Shown in pieces: positions 15,324 to 22,563 of a DNA stretch of 25,309 nucleotides. The notes below the pieces were generated by a model. That model saw nothing but the letters and a program-made list of their open reading frames with translations. It did no database searches and was not told the DNA's origin. Both the position numbers and the translations under genes were made by a program. The DNA comes from CAXYVX01 sp964292495 (GTDB taxonomy: Bacteria; Patescibacteriota; Saccharimonadia; Saccharimonadales; Saccharimonadaceae). Positions within the stretch are counted from its first letter, which is position 1; each line of letters starts with the position of its first letter. The stretch lies in NCBI GenBank assembly GCA_964292495.1, contig CAXYVX010000007.1:1-25309 (forward strand), written 5' to 3'.

Positions 15324-16654
15324 TCATTTTTCAGAGACAAAACAACGAGATTTTCAATATGTGGAGTCCGCGGAAAGAAATTAAATGGCTTCGCAAAACT
15401 TATTTCATAATTTGACTTTTCGCAAAATTCTGGCTCATCATTTCCGCCTATAATTCGCGCGATATCTCTCGCTTGCGTGGTTGGGTTGCATGACAAATAA
15501 ATCACGCGTTTAGGCTTGATTTCGCGGATTTTTTCAGCAACGGTTTTGTCGAGACCAGCGCGCGGCGGATCAACAATCAGCGTTGCATTCGGCGTAATCT
15601 CGCCAAGCGCGTCCTCACTTTTCGCGTGAACAATCTTGACGTTTTTCTGGATATTTTCCGCGAGCAGTTTAACGTTTTCGCGCGCCTCAGCAACGGCAGA
15701 ATCGTTCGTCTCAACCAAAACAACTTTATTTTTTTCTGTTAAAAGCGACAAGCCGATCGAACCAACGCCAGAATACATATCAATAATATCTTCGTCATCG
15801 TCAATATTTCGCGAAATCTCGTCCAGCGCAAGCTCATAAACCGGCAAATTGATCTGGAAAAAACCGTTCGGCGAGTAAGAAAATTTACGTCCACGTAGCT
15901 CGTCTGAAAGATTTTTCATCTGCGGTCGCGGCTTAAAATTTTCAAAAAGATCGCCTGAAACCTCACCGTTTCTATTCGCGCGCAAGAGCAAGCTCTGGAA
16001 ATCAAACGCGTTGGCATTTTTGCGATTCAGTTTTTCTATGATTTCATTTGCGCGTCGAAACAATTCAGGTTTTTCAATTGAACTCTGTAAAATCGGGATT
16101 TTTCCATGGGATCCGCGCTTGTGAAATGCCAAGAAAATTTTCTTATCGTTTTTCAAATCATTCTCATCAAATTTTACGAAAAACTCGGGCTTTTCGCGAG
16201 CCTCATCAACGCTCATTGAGTAGAGAGAATATTCCATTTTATTCCTGTAATTCATCTGATTCCCATCTGTTGCAATCGGCAAAATATCCAGATCTACCTT
16301 TTCTTGCAAAAAACTTTCCCTGATGAGATTTTCCTTTTCGCGAAGCTCAGCGTCCCAGCTCATGATCTGCCACGGCGACGTGCTCAAATAGCAAGCATCA
16401 ACAAAATCAACCCGATTTTCGCTCGCACCCGACAAAATATTTTTCGCAAAACCTTCCGCCCAGTTTTTCTTTTTCTTCGCGATTTCAATTTCTGCGGTTT
16501 CGCCCGGCAAAACACCCCAGGCAAAAATTTTTCTTTGCCCAAAAATCTGGACGATTTCAGGACTATTCATTTCTGGGACAATCTGACCAATCGCCTGGCC
16601 ACCAGGAATAAATTTCGCGAATTTTGCAACAATATTTTCTCGTTTTTTACTCAT
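15320..16654 (-). CDS. RNA (uracil-5-)-methyltransferase, RumA/TrmA family
   Basis: A 444-aa SAM-dependent enzyme that makes 5-methyluridine in 23S rRNA or tRNA. An N-terminal TRAM-like beta-barrel ('VLPGETAEIEIAKKKKNWAEGFAKNI') precedes the catalytic domain with 'YSPNGFFQINLPVYELAL', the SAM motif 'IIDMYSGVGSIGLSL', 'TLIVDPPRAGLDKTV' and the nucleophile Cys389 in 'VIYLSCNPTTQARDI'. The four cysteines that bind a 4Fe-4S cluster in E. coli RumA are not visible, so it is closer to the cluster-free RlmCD-like forms. An extended -10 box ends 6 nt before the ATG, predicting a leaderless mRNA. Family is secure; the exact target uridine is not known. Confidence 0.92.
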   Translation of the reverse strand: MSKKRENIVAKFAKFIPGGQAIGQIVPEMNSPEIVQIFGQRKIFAWGVLPGETAEIEIAKKKKNWAEGFAKNILSGASENRVDFVDACYLSTSPWQIMSWDAELREKENLIRESFLQEKVDLDILPIATDGNQMNYRNKMEYSLYSMSVDEAREKPEFFVKFDENDLKNDKKIFLAFHKRGSHGKIPILQSSIEKPELFRRANEIIEKLNRKNANAFDFQSLLLRANRNGEVSGDLFENFKPRPQMKNLSDELRGRKFSYSPNGFFQINLPVYELALDEISRNIDDDEDIIDMYSGVGSIGLSLLTEKNKVVLVETNDSAVAEARENVKLLAENIQKNVKIVHAKSEDALGEITPNATLIVDPPRAGLDKTVAEKIREIKPKRVIYLSCNPTTQARDIARIIGGNDEPEFCEKSNYEISFAKPFNFFPRTPHIENLVVLSLKND

Positions 16655-16660
16655 CCCTAT

Positions 16661-16669
16661 ATTTTAACA
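16661..16669 (-). promoter_or_regulatory. extended -10 promoter, leaderless (methyltransferase)
   Basis: Minus strand TGTTAAAAT is followed by six bases and the ATG at 16654. No separate ribosome binding site is present apart from GGG directly before the ATG. Confidence 0.55.
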
Positions 16670-16712
16670 TAGATTACATTTAGTGCTTTATTTTTCAAAA
16701 TAACGCTATATG

Positions 16713-16721
16713 TGCTATAAT
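16713..16721 (+). promoter_or_regulatory. extended -10 promoter of the FMN reductase gene
   Basis: TGCTATAAT, a perfect extended -10, lies 26 nt before the ATG at 16748. Here the mRNA has a short leader with a Shine-Dalgarno AAAGGA (16738-16743), unlike the leaderless gene diverging from the same gap. No convincing -35 box. Confidence 0.65.
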
Positions 16722-16747
16722 TTTCGGAAACTTAAAGAAAGGATTAC

Positions 16748-17281
16748 ATGAAGGTATTAGTTTTAGTTGGTTCGCTCAGGGCGGACAGCCTCAACAGCAA
16801 GCTCGCGAAAAATTTTGGCGAGATCATCGGACGCGACAAGGAGATTTCGGTTGAATATCAATACGCGGATTTTCCAGCGTTCAACTCCGACGAATATGAA
16901 AACGCGCCAAAAAGCGTCGCAGAATTTCGCGAAAAACTCGAATTTGCGGACGGCGTTTTGATTGTTTCACCTGAATACAACCGCAGTCTCCCGGGAAACG
17001 TCAAAAATGCGCTTGATTGGTCTGGATGGATGGTCAAAAACTATTGGGGCGACAAGAAAGTTGCAATTTCTGGCGCGTCAATGGGCACGGGCGGAACCAT
17101 GTCAATGCAATACGATTTGCGAAAAGTTTTAGGGTTTATTGGAGCGAAAATCATGACAAACCCGGAGTTTTTCGGCATTAAAGCGCAAGAATATTTCACT
17201 GAAAATGGCGAATTAACAGATGAAGAAAAGCCATTTGCAGAAGAGTTCGCGAAAAACGTCGTGGATTATTTTAAAAAATAA
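16748..17281 (+). CDS. NADPH-dependent FMN reductase / flavodoxin-fold quinone or azo reductase
   Basis: A 177-aa flavodoxin-fold oxidoreductase that uses NAD(P)H to reduce FMN, quinones or similar acceptors in the cytoplasm. The N-terminal phosphate-binding loop 'LVGSLRADSLNSKLAKNF', the central 'VSPEYNRSLPGNVKNALDW' and 'ISGASMGTGGTMSMQYDLRKVLGFIGAKIM' are hallmarks of the YieF/ChrR/SsuE-like family. Length is normal. It stands alone with its own promoter, Shine-Dalgarno and terminator, which suits a stress-response enzyme. Natural substrate cannot be inferred. Confidence 0.92.
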   Translation: MKVLVLVGSLRADSLNSKLAKNFGEIIGRDKEISVEYQYADFPAFNSDEYENAPKSVAEFREKLEFADGVLIVSPEYNRSLPGNVKNALDWSGWMVKNYWGDKKVAISGASMGTGGTMSMQYDLRKVLGFIGAKIMTNPEFFGIKAQEYFTENGELTDEEKPFAEEFAKNVVDYFKK

Positions 17282-17294
17282 TTTCTTCGCGAAA

Positions 17295-17327
17295 CAAAAA
17301 AGTCGGATGAAAATCCGGCTTTTTTTA
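17295..17327. terminator. bidirectional rho-independent terminator
   Basis: AGTCGGAT (17301-17308) pairs with ATCCGGCT (17313-17320), with one G-T pair and a GAAA loop. The stem is preceded by an A run and followed by a T run, so it can stop transcription from both the FMN reductase gene (+) and the small convergent gene (-), whose stop codon lies in the T run. Confidence 0.85.
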
Positions 17328-17660
17328 CATCTGACGATTTGGGTTGTTCGGGGGTTTCACTGTTGTTTTCGTTGTGAATGATGCTAACGATTTTGCGATT
17401 TCTCGCCTTATTTCTGCTTTTTCTACTTCTTTGTTATTTACCTTTTCATCTTTAGAGCTAACCTCTGGTTTTGTTTGTTGCAGTACATCATAAATAGCGC
17501 GCGCCATAATTTTATTTCGTTGATTGATAGCGTATTGCCTATATGCCAGACCATCATAAATAGTGCGCACAATCAATTTGTTTGCTAAAGGAGAAAAATT
17601 TTTATTAATCTCTAGCTTTCTTCGTCCCCGTACTTCGGTTTTCGGCATATAGTGATTCAT
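17325..17660 (-). CDS. hypothetical protein, 111 aa, basic
   Basis: I do not recognise this protein. I place the start at 17660 ('MNHYMPKTEV...') because an AGAGAGG ribosome site lies 8 nt upstream; the open frame extends 37 codons further up, but without a good start signal. The N-terminal half is basic and contains two related segments ('LIVRTIYDGLAYRQY' and 'IMARAIYDVLQQ'); the second half is Lys/Glu/Val-rich and probably disordered or coiled, ending in a Pro/Asn-rich tail. No membrane segment. There is no TCGCGA motif inside, unlike most neighbours, so it may be a later acquisition. It ends at the bidirectional terminator. Confidence 0.6.
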   Translation of the reverse strand: MNHYMPKTEVRGRRKLEINKNFSPLANKLIVRTIYDGLAYRQYAINQRNKIMARAIYDVLQQTKPEVSSKDEKVNNKEVEKAEIRREIAKSLASFTTKTTVKPPNNPNRQM

Positions 17661-17703
17661 ATAGTGAACCTCTCTGAGTTTTCGTTCATTAAATTGTGTC
17701 GAT

Positions 17704-17730
17704 AATCTTCGGCATATTTTGCCGAAGATT
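17704..17730. repeat. 11-bp inverted repeat (hairpin)
   Basis: AATCTTCGGCA (17704-17714) and TGCCGAAGATT (17720-17730) form a perfect 11-bp stem with a five-base loop, in the gap between the sortase gene and the small gene. Neither strand has a T run after the stem, so it is either a weak terminator of the secY-sortase unit or an operator. TTCGGCATAT recurs at 17641-17650, inside the start region of the small gene. Confidence 0.6.
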
Positions 17731-17814
17731 TGTTTACATTTTATGATATTTCGCGAAAATCGCAAAAACACAAGCTCGATGCAGCGCTGTTTTACTGATT
17801 TGAAGATGAAGTTT

Positions 17815-18567
17815 TTATTCCTTTATCGCGAAAACTTCAACGCGTTTATCCAGCGTTTCCTGGCCGCGCGAGTCCTTTGCAGTCCAATTTCCGGCGCAAG
17901 TGATGATGTTCAGGCCTTCGCCGCCTTTGGTGATTGGGCGCATCATGGCAGCCATGTCAACTTCCGACAGCGGAACGGCGATGACTCTTTTGACCTTATA
18001 TGTGATTTTCTCGCCGCTTCCAAGCTCAATGATGATTTCGCTATTTTCTTTCACTTTCGAGAGGTCATTAAAGACGCATTTATACGAAAAACCTTCGCAC
18101 GAATGCCCGTCAATTAAATTCGCGAATTCCGTGTTGCCGTCATTTGGGAGCTTTTTTTGCGCACAACGATTCGCTGCAACGGGGTTGATTGTGCAGTCGT
18201 ACCAGCCAGAATCAGAGATATTTTTGGGAACATCCAATTGCTGGACGTTGTTATTTGGCGCCAGTAAACCGAGCGGCAACACTCGCGAATAAATCCCCAA
18301 GGACGGGATGTTCAGTGTTTTTGGAGCTTTTTGGTCGGCGCTGTGCGATTTAACATCGTTATCTGAGACTGTTTCAATGCTGACGCCGTCTTTTTTTAAG
18401 GATTTATGCTGAGTATCGATGTCTTTCTGATTTTTCGCGAAATTATTATAAGCAATGAATGCGCCAGCGATCAAAGCCACTCCTAAAACGACAGCCAAAA
18501 CAATTCCAAGAACTTTTCTCCGCTTATATTTTAGCTTTTTCGAGGAAATTTTTAGAGTCTTGACCAT
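17815..18567 (-). CDS. sortase (class D/E/F-like transpeptidase)
   Basis: A 250-aa cysteine transpeptidase that attaches proteins to the cell surface or builds pili in Gram-positive-like envelopes. A basic N-terminus is followed by one membrane helix (about residues 20-40, 'VLGIVLAVVLGVALIAGAFIAYN') and an outward-facing sortase domain starting at 'LNIPSLGIYSRVLPLG'. The catalytic triad is visible: His155 ('DGHS'), Cys224 ('IITCAGNW') and Arg242 ('DKRVEVFAI'). The domain has extra cysteines ('WYDCTINPVAANRC') that might form a disulfide. It starts 6 nt after secY and is surely co-transcribed with it. No LPXTG-type substrate is in the window. Confidence 0.9.
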   Translation of the reverse strand: MVKTLKISSKKLKYKRRKVLGIVLAVVLGVALIAGAFIAYNNFAKNQKDIDTQHKSLKKDGVSIETVSDNDVKSHSADQKAPKTLNIPSLGIYSRVLPLGLLAPNNNVQQLDVPKNISDSGWYDCTINPVAANRCAQKKLPNDGNTEFANLIDGHSCEGFSYKCVFNDLSKVKENSEIIIELGSGEKITYKVKRVIAVPLSEVDMAAMMRPITKGGEGLNIITCAGNWTAKDSRGQETLDKRVEVFAIKE

Positions 18568-18573
18568 GAAACC

Positions 18574-19986
18574 CTATTTATATTCGTCATATGTTACCAT
18601 TAAAGCTCGCGAATTCACCTGTCTTAAGCTCTCTAAAGCCACCGAAACGACGATCAGCAAGCCTGTTCCGCCGATGGCGAGATTCTGCGCTGCTCCGCCG
18701 AGACCAAGCACCACGAAAGCGTATTCAAAGACAAACGGCAAAACTGCGATCAGTCCGAGCGCCAGAGATCCGAACAATGTCAATCTGTTAACGACTTTTG
18801 TTAGATATTTTTCAGTTTGCTTGCCTGGGCGAACGCCACTGATGAAACCGCCCTGTTTTTGAAGATTTTCCGCGATTTCGTTCGCGTTGAAGACGATTGA
18901 CGTGTAAAAATACGTGAATGCAACAACCAAGATAAAATACATGGTAGGATAAATGAACTGGTGCCAATCACCGGTGGCAGTAAATGTGTTATTTCCTGAG
19001 CGCTGGAACCAAACGATCAAATCCTGGCCGAGCGCAACGTTCCAATGCGTCGCAACCATCAGCTGCCCAAGAAACGCAGGCAACGCGAGGAACGCCACTG
19101 CGAAGATAACTGGGATCACACCAGCGGTGATGAGCTTGATGGGAAGGATGGATTTTACACCACCATATTGCGAATTACCATGGACGCGTTTAGCGTAATT
19201 TATTGTGATTATTCTCTGCCCTTCGTTGATTTTCACCAATAAATACAAAACGATCAGACCAATTATTGAAATCGCGAAGGTCAGCCAGACGGCGGTATTA
19301 TTCAAAAATGGAATACTGAACCAGTTAAACATATGAAATGGGTCGCCGCTTGGCGTAAAAACAGCCTGAGCAAGGGATCCCAAAGTTTGCGGAAGTTGTG
19401 AAATGATCCCAGCGAAAATCAGCAACGAAATTCCATTTCCAATGCCTTTTTCGGTGATGATTTCACCGAGCCACATCAGCATCATTGCACCAGCGGTCAT
19501 CGCACTAACAGCCACAATCCACTGACTCATATTCATATCCAAAGTTGTAGTTGCGCCAGAAAGCACGCTCTGCCTCAGAATGAAAATGAACGCAATGCTT
19601 TGAAGAATCGCGAGCGGAAGAGTTATGATTCGCGTCCATTGATTGATGCGTCGGCGGCCACTTTCACCGTCGTTATGCATTTCTTCAAGCCGCGGAACTG
19701 CTTTTGTAAGTAGCTGCGTGATCACGGAAGCTGTAATGTAAGGCGAAAGACCGACCAGCATAATGGAGAAACTCGCGAGCGCTCCGCCAGACAGCAAATT
19801 CAAAAAACCGCCAAACGAGCCAGAACTCAAAGTTTGGTTCATGATGGTTTTTAACTCTGTTGGGCCAGCCAAAGGCACCGGAATGTGCGCCAAAAAGCGA
19901 TAAATAATGATTATCCCCAAAACCGCCAAAACTCGGTTGCGCATGTCGGAGTTCTTGACCGACCTAAAAATATTTCTCCAATTCAT
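18574..19986 (-). CDS. secY: preprotein translocase subunit SecY
   Basis: A 470-aa integral membrane protein forming the protein-conducting channel with SecE and SecG. Ten hydrophobic helices are visible; the N-terminus 'RNRVLAVLGIIIIYRFLAHIPVPL', the plug region 'SGGALASFSIMLVGLSPYITASVITQLL', and 'GIGNGISLLIFAGIISQLP' are signatures. Length is within the usual range, slightly long because of the loop around 'HQFIYPTMYFILVVAF'. An AGAGAGGG ribosome site precedes the ATG. In most bacteria secY lies in the spc operon before adk and infA; here it is more than 9 kb away from infA, in its own unit with a sortase. Confidence 0.97.
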   Translation of the reverse strand: MNWRNIFRSVKNSDMRNRVLAVLGIIIIYRFLAHIPVPLAGPTELKTIMNQTLSSGSFGGFLNLLSGGALASFSIMLVGLSPYITASVITQLLTKAVPRLEEMHNDGESGRRRINQWTRIITLPLAILQSIAFIFILRQSVLSGATTTLDMNMSQWIVAVSAMTAGAMMLMWLGEIITEKGIGNGISLLIFAGIISQLPQTLGSLAQAVFTPSGDPFHMFNWFSIPFLNNTAVWLTFAISIIGLIVLYLLVKINEGQRIITINYAKRVHGNSQYGGVKSILPIKLITAGVIPVIFAVAFLALPAFLGQLMVATHWNVALGQDLIVWFQRSGNNTFTATGDWHQFIYPTMYFILVVAFTYFYTSIVFNANEIAENLQKQGGFISGVRPGKQTEKYLTKVVNRLTLFGSLALGLIAVLPFVFEYAFVVLGLGGAAQNLAIGGTGLLIVVSVALESLRQVNSRALMVTYDEYK

Positions 19987-20012
19987 AACCCTCTCTTTCT
20001 ATAATTAGAAAT

Positions 20013-20021
20013 AGTTTACCA
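20013..20021 (-). promoter_or_regulatory. probable secY promoter (extended -10)
   Basis: Minus strand TGGTAAACT, with TAAACT at 20018-20013, lies 26 nt before the secY ATG. The predicted leader of about 20 nt includes the AGAGAGGG ribosome site. The -35 region is not convincing. Confidence 0.45.
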
Positions 20022-20070
20022 TACAATTCGCGAAAAATACAAGCGTTTTTGAAATATTCTCAACCTCATA

Positions 20071-20099
20071 TTGATATACTTCTTTAACGGTGGTAAAAT
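20071..20099 (+). promoter_or_regulatory. gltX promoter
   Basis: A -35 box TTGATA (20071-20076), 17-bp spacer and a -10 box TAAAAT (20094-20099) with extended TG. Transcription would start near 20106, leaving about 28 nt before the gltX ATG, including the GAAAGGTGA ribosome site. An overlapping TGATATACT at 20072-20080 could be a second -10. Confidence 0.65.
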
Positions 20100-20133
20100 A
20101 TAGTAAATATGTTAGGAAGCAGAAAGGTGAAAA

Positions 20134-21696
20134 ATGAAAACCACTAGAACAAGATTCGCTCCGTCGCCGACAGGATACATTCATGTTGGAAACGTCAGGA
20201 GCGCATTATATCCGTATTTAATTGCACGTCAAGCGAAAAATTCGGGCGACCAAAACGCGCGTTTTGTCCTCAGAATCGAAGACACAGACCAAAGCCGTTT
20301 CGTTGAAAGTGCCGAGGATTTAATCATTGAGACGCTAAAATGGCTCGGCATTGACTGGGATGAAGGTCCTCTTGCTGCAAGCGAAGAAGCGCAAAAAATT
20401 TATTCCGCTGGCGAAAGTTCCGTGAATAAAAATAACGACAAAGAGGCTGGCGCTTTCGGGCCATACCACCAGACTTCGCGAACCGAAACCTATAATTCAT
20501 ACGCAGAAAAAATCGTTGCGGCCGGTTTTGGCTACGCAGATCTGTCAGACCAAGCAGATGTGCAAGCTTTTCGCGAAAAATGCCAAGCAGACAAAAAACC
20601 TTTCACTTTCCGCGCGTTTCGCGAACTACACCCAGAGATCATGGGCGAATGGAAACCGAATTGCGAAAAACCGTTGCGATTCAAGGTTCGCGATTTGAAA
20701 TCTTACTCCTGGCACGACGAAGTTTTCGGCGATCTCACGGCTGGCGCAGAAGTTTTAGATGATTTTATTTTGATGAAATCGGACGGTTTGCCGACATATA
20801 ATTTCGCGCACGTGGTTGATGATAACGAAATGCAAATCACGCACGTCATCAGGGGTCAAGAATACATTTCAAGCATGCCAAAATATCTTTCGCTTTATGA
20901 CGCGTTGGGCATCAAATGGCCGGTTTTCGCGCACTTACCGCACATTTTGAAACCAGACGGAAAGAAAAAACTCGGCAAACGCGACGGCGCAAAAAGCGTC
21001 TCAGAATATCGCGAAGACGGGATTTTACCAGAGGCGATGGTGAACTTCCTGGCGCTTTTGGGCTGGAACCCAGGCGGCGGCAGCGAACAAGAAATTTTCA
21101 CACTTGAAGATTTAACCGCGCAATTTTCGCTTAATCACGTGCAAAAATCGGGCGCTCGGTTTGACGAAAAGCGCTTGATTTGGCTCAATGGAGCGTGGAT
21201 CCGGAAGATCGCAGAGGAAGATTTCGCGAAACTAATTGAACAAAGCGAAAATTTCTGGGGTAAAAATGCACAAAAATCAACTCCAGAATTTCGCGAAAAA
21301 GTTCTAAAAATCGTTGCGGAACGCTTGAAAACTTTGCGTGATTTACCGGCACTGAGCGAATACTTTTTTGCGCACCCAGAACCGAATTGGTCTCTAATCA
21401 ATGAGAACAAGCAGCTTAAAAAACTTGAAACTTCCGAGCTTGAAAACTTGCTACAAAAAGCGCATGAAAAATTAAGTGCTCTGAGCGACACTGATTTCGC
21501 GAATCCTGAAAAAATCCAGCAGACTCTGAACGATTTACTGGAAGAAACTGGCCAAAAACCAGGAATTCTCTTTTCGCTGATTCGTTTTTCTCTGACTTGG
21601 GCGCCATTTTCGCCGGGATTGCCAGAGACTTTTGCGACGCTCGGCAAGGCGGAAAGTTTGGCACGAATAAAAGCGGCAATTGAAACCGAAAAATAA
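20134..21696 (+). CDS. gltX: glutamyl-tRNA synthetase
   Basis: A 520-aa class I synthetase charging tRNA-Glu (in many bacteria also tRNA-Gln, when a GatCAB amidotransferase corrects it). The HIGH-equivalent is in 'RFAPSPTGYIHVGNVRSALY', followed by 'FVLRIEDTDQSR'. The GluRS core 'GLPTYNFAHVVDDNEMQITHVIRGQEYISS' and the KMSKS-equivalent 'KKLGKRDGA' are present. The C-terminal anticodon-binding region is helical, and length is normal to slightly long. Strong GAAAGGTGA ribosome site. Eight to nine TCGCGA motifs occur in this one gene. Identification is secure. Confidence 0.97.
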   Translation: MKTTRTRFAPSPTGYIHVGNVRSALYPYLIARQAKNSGDQNARFVLRIEDTDQSRFVESAEDLIIETLKWLGIDWDEGPLAASEEAQKIYSAGESSVNKNNDKEAGAFGPYHQTSRTETYNSYAEKIVAAGFGYADLSDQADVQAFREKCQADKKPFTFRAFRELHPEIMGEWKPNCEKPLRFKVRDLKSYSWHDEVFGDLTAGAEVLDDFILMKSDGLPTYNFAHVVDDNEMQITHVIRGQEYISSMPKYLSLYDALGIKWPVFAHLPHILKPDGKKKLGKRDGAKSVSEYREDGILPEAMVNFLALLGWNPGGGSEQEIFTLEDLTAQFSLNHVQKSGARFDEKRLIWLNGAWIRKIAEEDFAKLIEQSENFWGKNAQKSTPEFREKVLKIVAERLKTLRDLPALSEYFFAHPEPNWSLINENKQLKKLETSELENLLQKAHEKLSALSDTDFANPEKIQQTLNDLLEETGQKPGILFSLIRFSLTWAPFSPGLPETFATLGKAESLARIKAAIETEK

Positions 21697-21704
21697 TTTT
21701 CGCG

Positions 21705-21734
21705 AAAAAACTCCTGATTTGCTTAAATCAGGAG
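21705..21734 (-). terminator. minus-strand terminator at the edge of the accessory region
   Basis: CTCCTGATTT (21711-21720) and AAATCAGGAG (21725-21734) form a perfect 10-bp stem with a four-base loop. Only on the minus strand is the stem followed by a T run (21710-21705). It therefore ends transcription coming from the right and not, or only weakly, gltX. It probably originally served the native gene whose tail is at 21762-21809. Confidence 0.8.
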
Positions 21735-21761
21735 CTAATGTAAAGAACAGCGGAGTGAGTG

Positions 21762-21809
21762 TTATTCGTCGGCGTCAAAGTCGACGCCACCAAATTTTTT
21801 CGCGAATTC
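21762..21809 (-). pseudogene. possible 3' remnant of a native gene
   Basis: On the minus strand, immediately after the stop of the 249-aa membrane gene but in another frame, a reading frame ends '...EFAKKFGGVDFDADE' and TAA. It has the native flavour of this genome: the TTTTTTCGCGAATTC motif read as E-F-A-K-K, an acidic tail, and a terminator 28 nt downstream. I read it as the surviving 3' end of a native gene whose body was lost or displaced when the accessory DNA came in. The frame stays open upstream only as a shadow of the membrane gene. It could also be chance. Confidence 0.3.
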
Positions 21810-21810
21810 T

Positions 21811-22560
21811 TTATTTATAGCGATTATCTTGACTATGAACAAAGCCTTTCGCCTCCACAAGCTGTGTATTCTCATAGGCTTGAAGACGCGCCCTGTATTT
21901 TGATTCATCATAGAAAACCAACACTGCCGCGATCCACCTTTCCTCTACTTTTAATAGTTCTAATTTTGCTTCTAAAATTCGTAGCTCTTCCAAGCGAGGA
22001 TTTGAAAAGACGAACACTAATGCAAAGGTAAGCAACATCACCGCAAGAGGAATCAGCGAATTATTCAAGCCTGTCTGGCAAGAGGCATCCAGTGCCTGCG
22101 TTGTTGCCTTCCCCTCTTTGTTGTAGGTCATATAAAGACTGGTCGGAGATAGGATACGAGCAAAGCTGAATCGGTAGTTAAAATTGATGAAAACCGCAAT
22201 CACGAAAGCTATTCCTGAAGCCAGAATAGGCTGGAGCCCAACATAATAGCCCTGAGACTTCTTTTTAAGCGCAACGCCAAGCACCAGCGCCGTGAAATCC
22301 AAAGTTAAGATGGAAAATAGTACCAAGCCAATCTTAAGCACCGTATTATCATTGGCAACCTTGTCATACAAGCTCCAAAAGTTCGTCGCGTCTACGATTA
22401 GCAACATCATACTGATGATGAAAACCAGTCGATTCGCGAACAAGGATTGAAAAATTGGTAGCCAGCCCCGTTCCTTTTTGATTAGTCGTTGCGCCAGCGA
22501 AAAGTGCAACAGGCCGGAAGTCGGATTGATTGTGTAGAACTGTGTTTTGTTTTGTTTCAT
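21811..22560 (-). CDS. four-helix membrane protein of unknown function
   Basis: A 249-aa protein I do not recognise. It has four predicted membrane helices: about residues 41-60 ('LVFIISMMLLIVDATNFW'), 74-96 ('LKIGLVLFSILTLDFTALVLGV'), 111-128 ('ILASGIAFVIAVFINFNY') and 165-186 ('NSLIPLAVMLLTFALVFVF'). The segment between helices 3 and 4 is probably extracytoplasmic, with a cysteine ('ALDASCQTGLN'). The last 60 residues are a charged helical tail. It starts 3 nt after the preceding gene and is the last of a three-gene operon. Codon use and the near-absence of TCGCGA (one copy) differ from the left part of the window. It might be the membrane part of a complex with the two coiled-coil proteins. 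Confidence 0.8.
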   Translation of the reverse strand: MKQNKTQFYTINPTSGLLHFSLAQRLIKKERGWLPIFQSLFANRLVFIISMMLLIVDATNFWSLYDKVANDNTVLKIGLVLFSILTLDFTALVLGVALKKKSQGYYVGLQPILASGIAFVIAVFINFNYRFSFARILSPTSLYMTYNKEGKATTQALDASCQTGLNNSLIPLAVMLLTFALVFVFSNPRLEELRILEAKLELLKVEERWIAAVLVFYDESKYRARLQAYENTQLVEAKGFVHSQDNRYK

Positions 22561-22563
22561 GAC

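Larger units (their letters stand above)
347..22439. repeat. dispersed palindrome TCGCGA / TTTCGCGAAA, roughly 110 copies
   Basis: Counting by eye, the six-base palindrome TCGCGA occurs about 110 times between 347 and 22439, on average every 200 bp, against about one per 4 kb expected by chance. Most copies are flanked by T on the left and A on the right (TTTCGCGAAA, up to CTTTTCGCGAAAAG). It is present in genes in every frame, producing frequent F-A-K, F-R-E and S-R-K/N peptides, and in short intergenic gaps (for example 1275, 5124, 6495, 9168, 14812, 17287, 20028, 21700). It is missing from 9186-10192 and from 22440 to the window end. Confidence 0.9.

Noticed and set aside
21711..21734. Hairpin as the main terminator of gltX
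   Set aside because: On the plus strand the stem is followed by CTAATG with no T run; the T run exists only on the minus strand.
21762..21813. Programmed frameshift extending the 249-aa membrane protein into the EFAKKF tail
   Set aside because: No slippery heptamer or downstream structure at the right place; a remnant of a native gene explains the motif content better.
347..22439. TCGCGA repeats as a CRISPR array or transcription-factor sites
   Set aside because: Spacing is irregular with no unique spacers between identical long repeats, and copies are mostly inside genes; far too many and too even for a regulator's operators.
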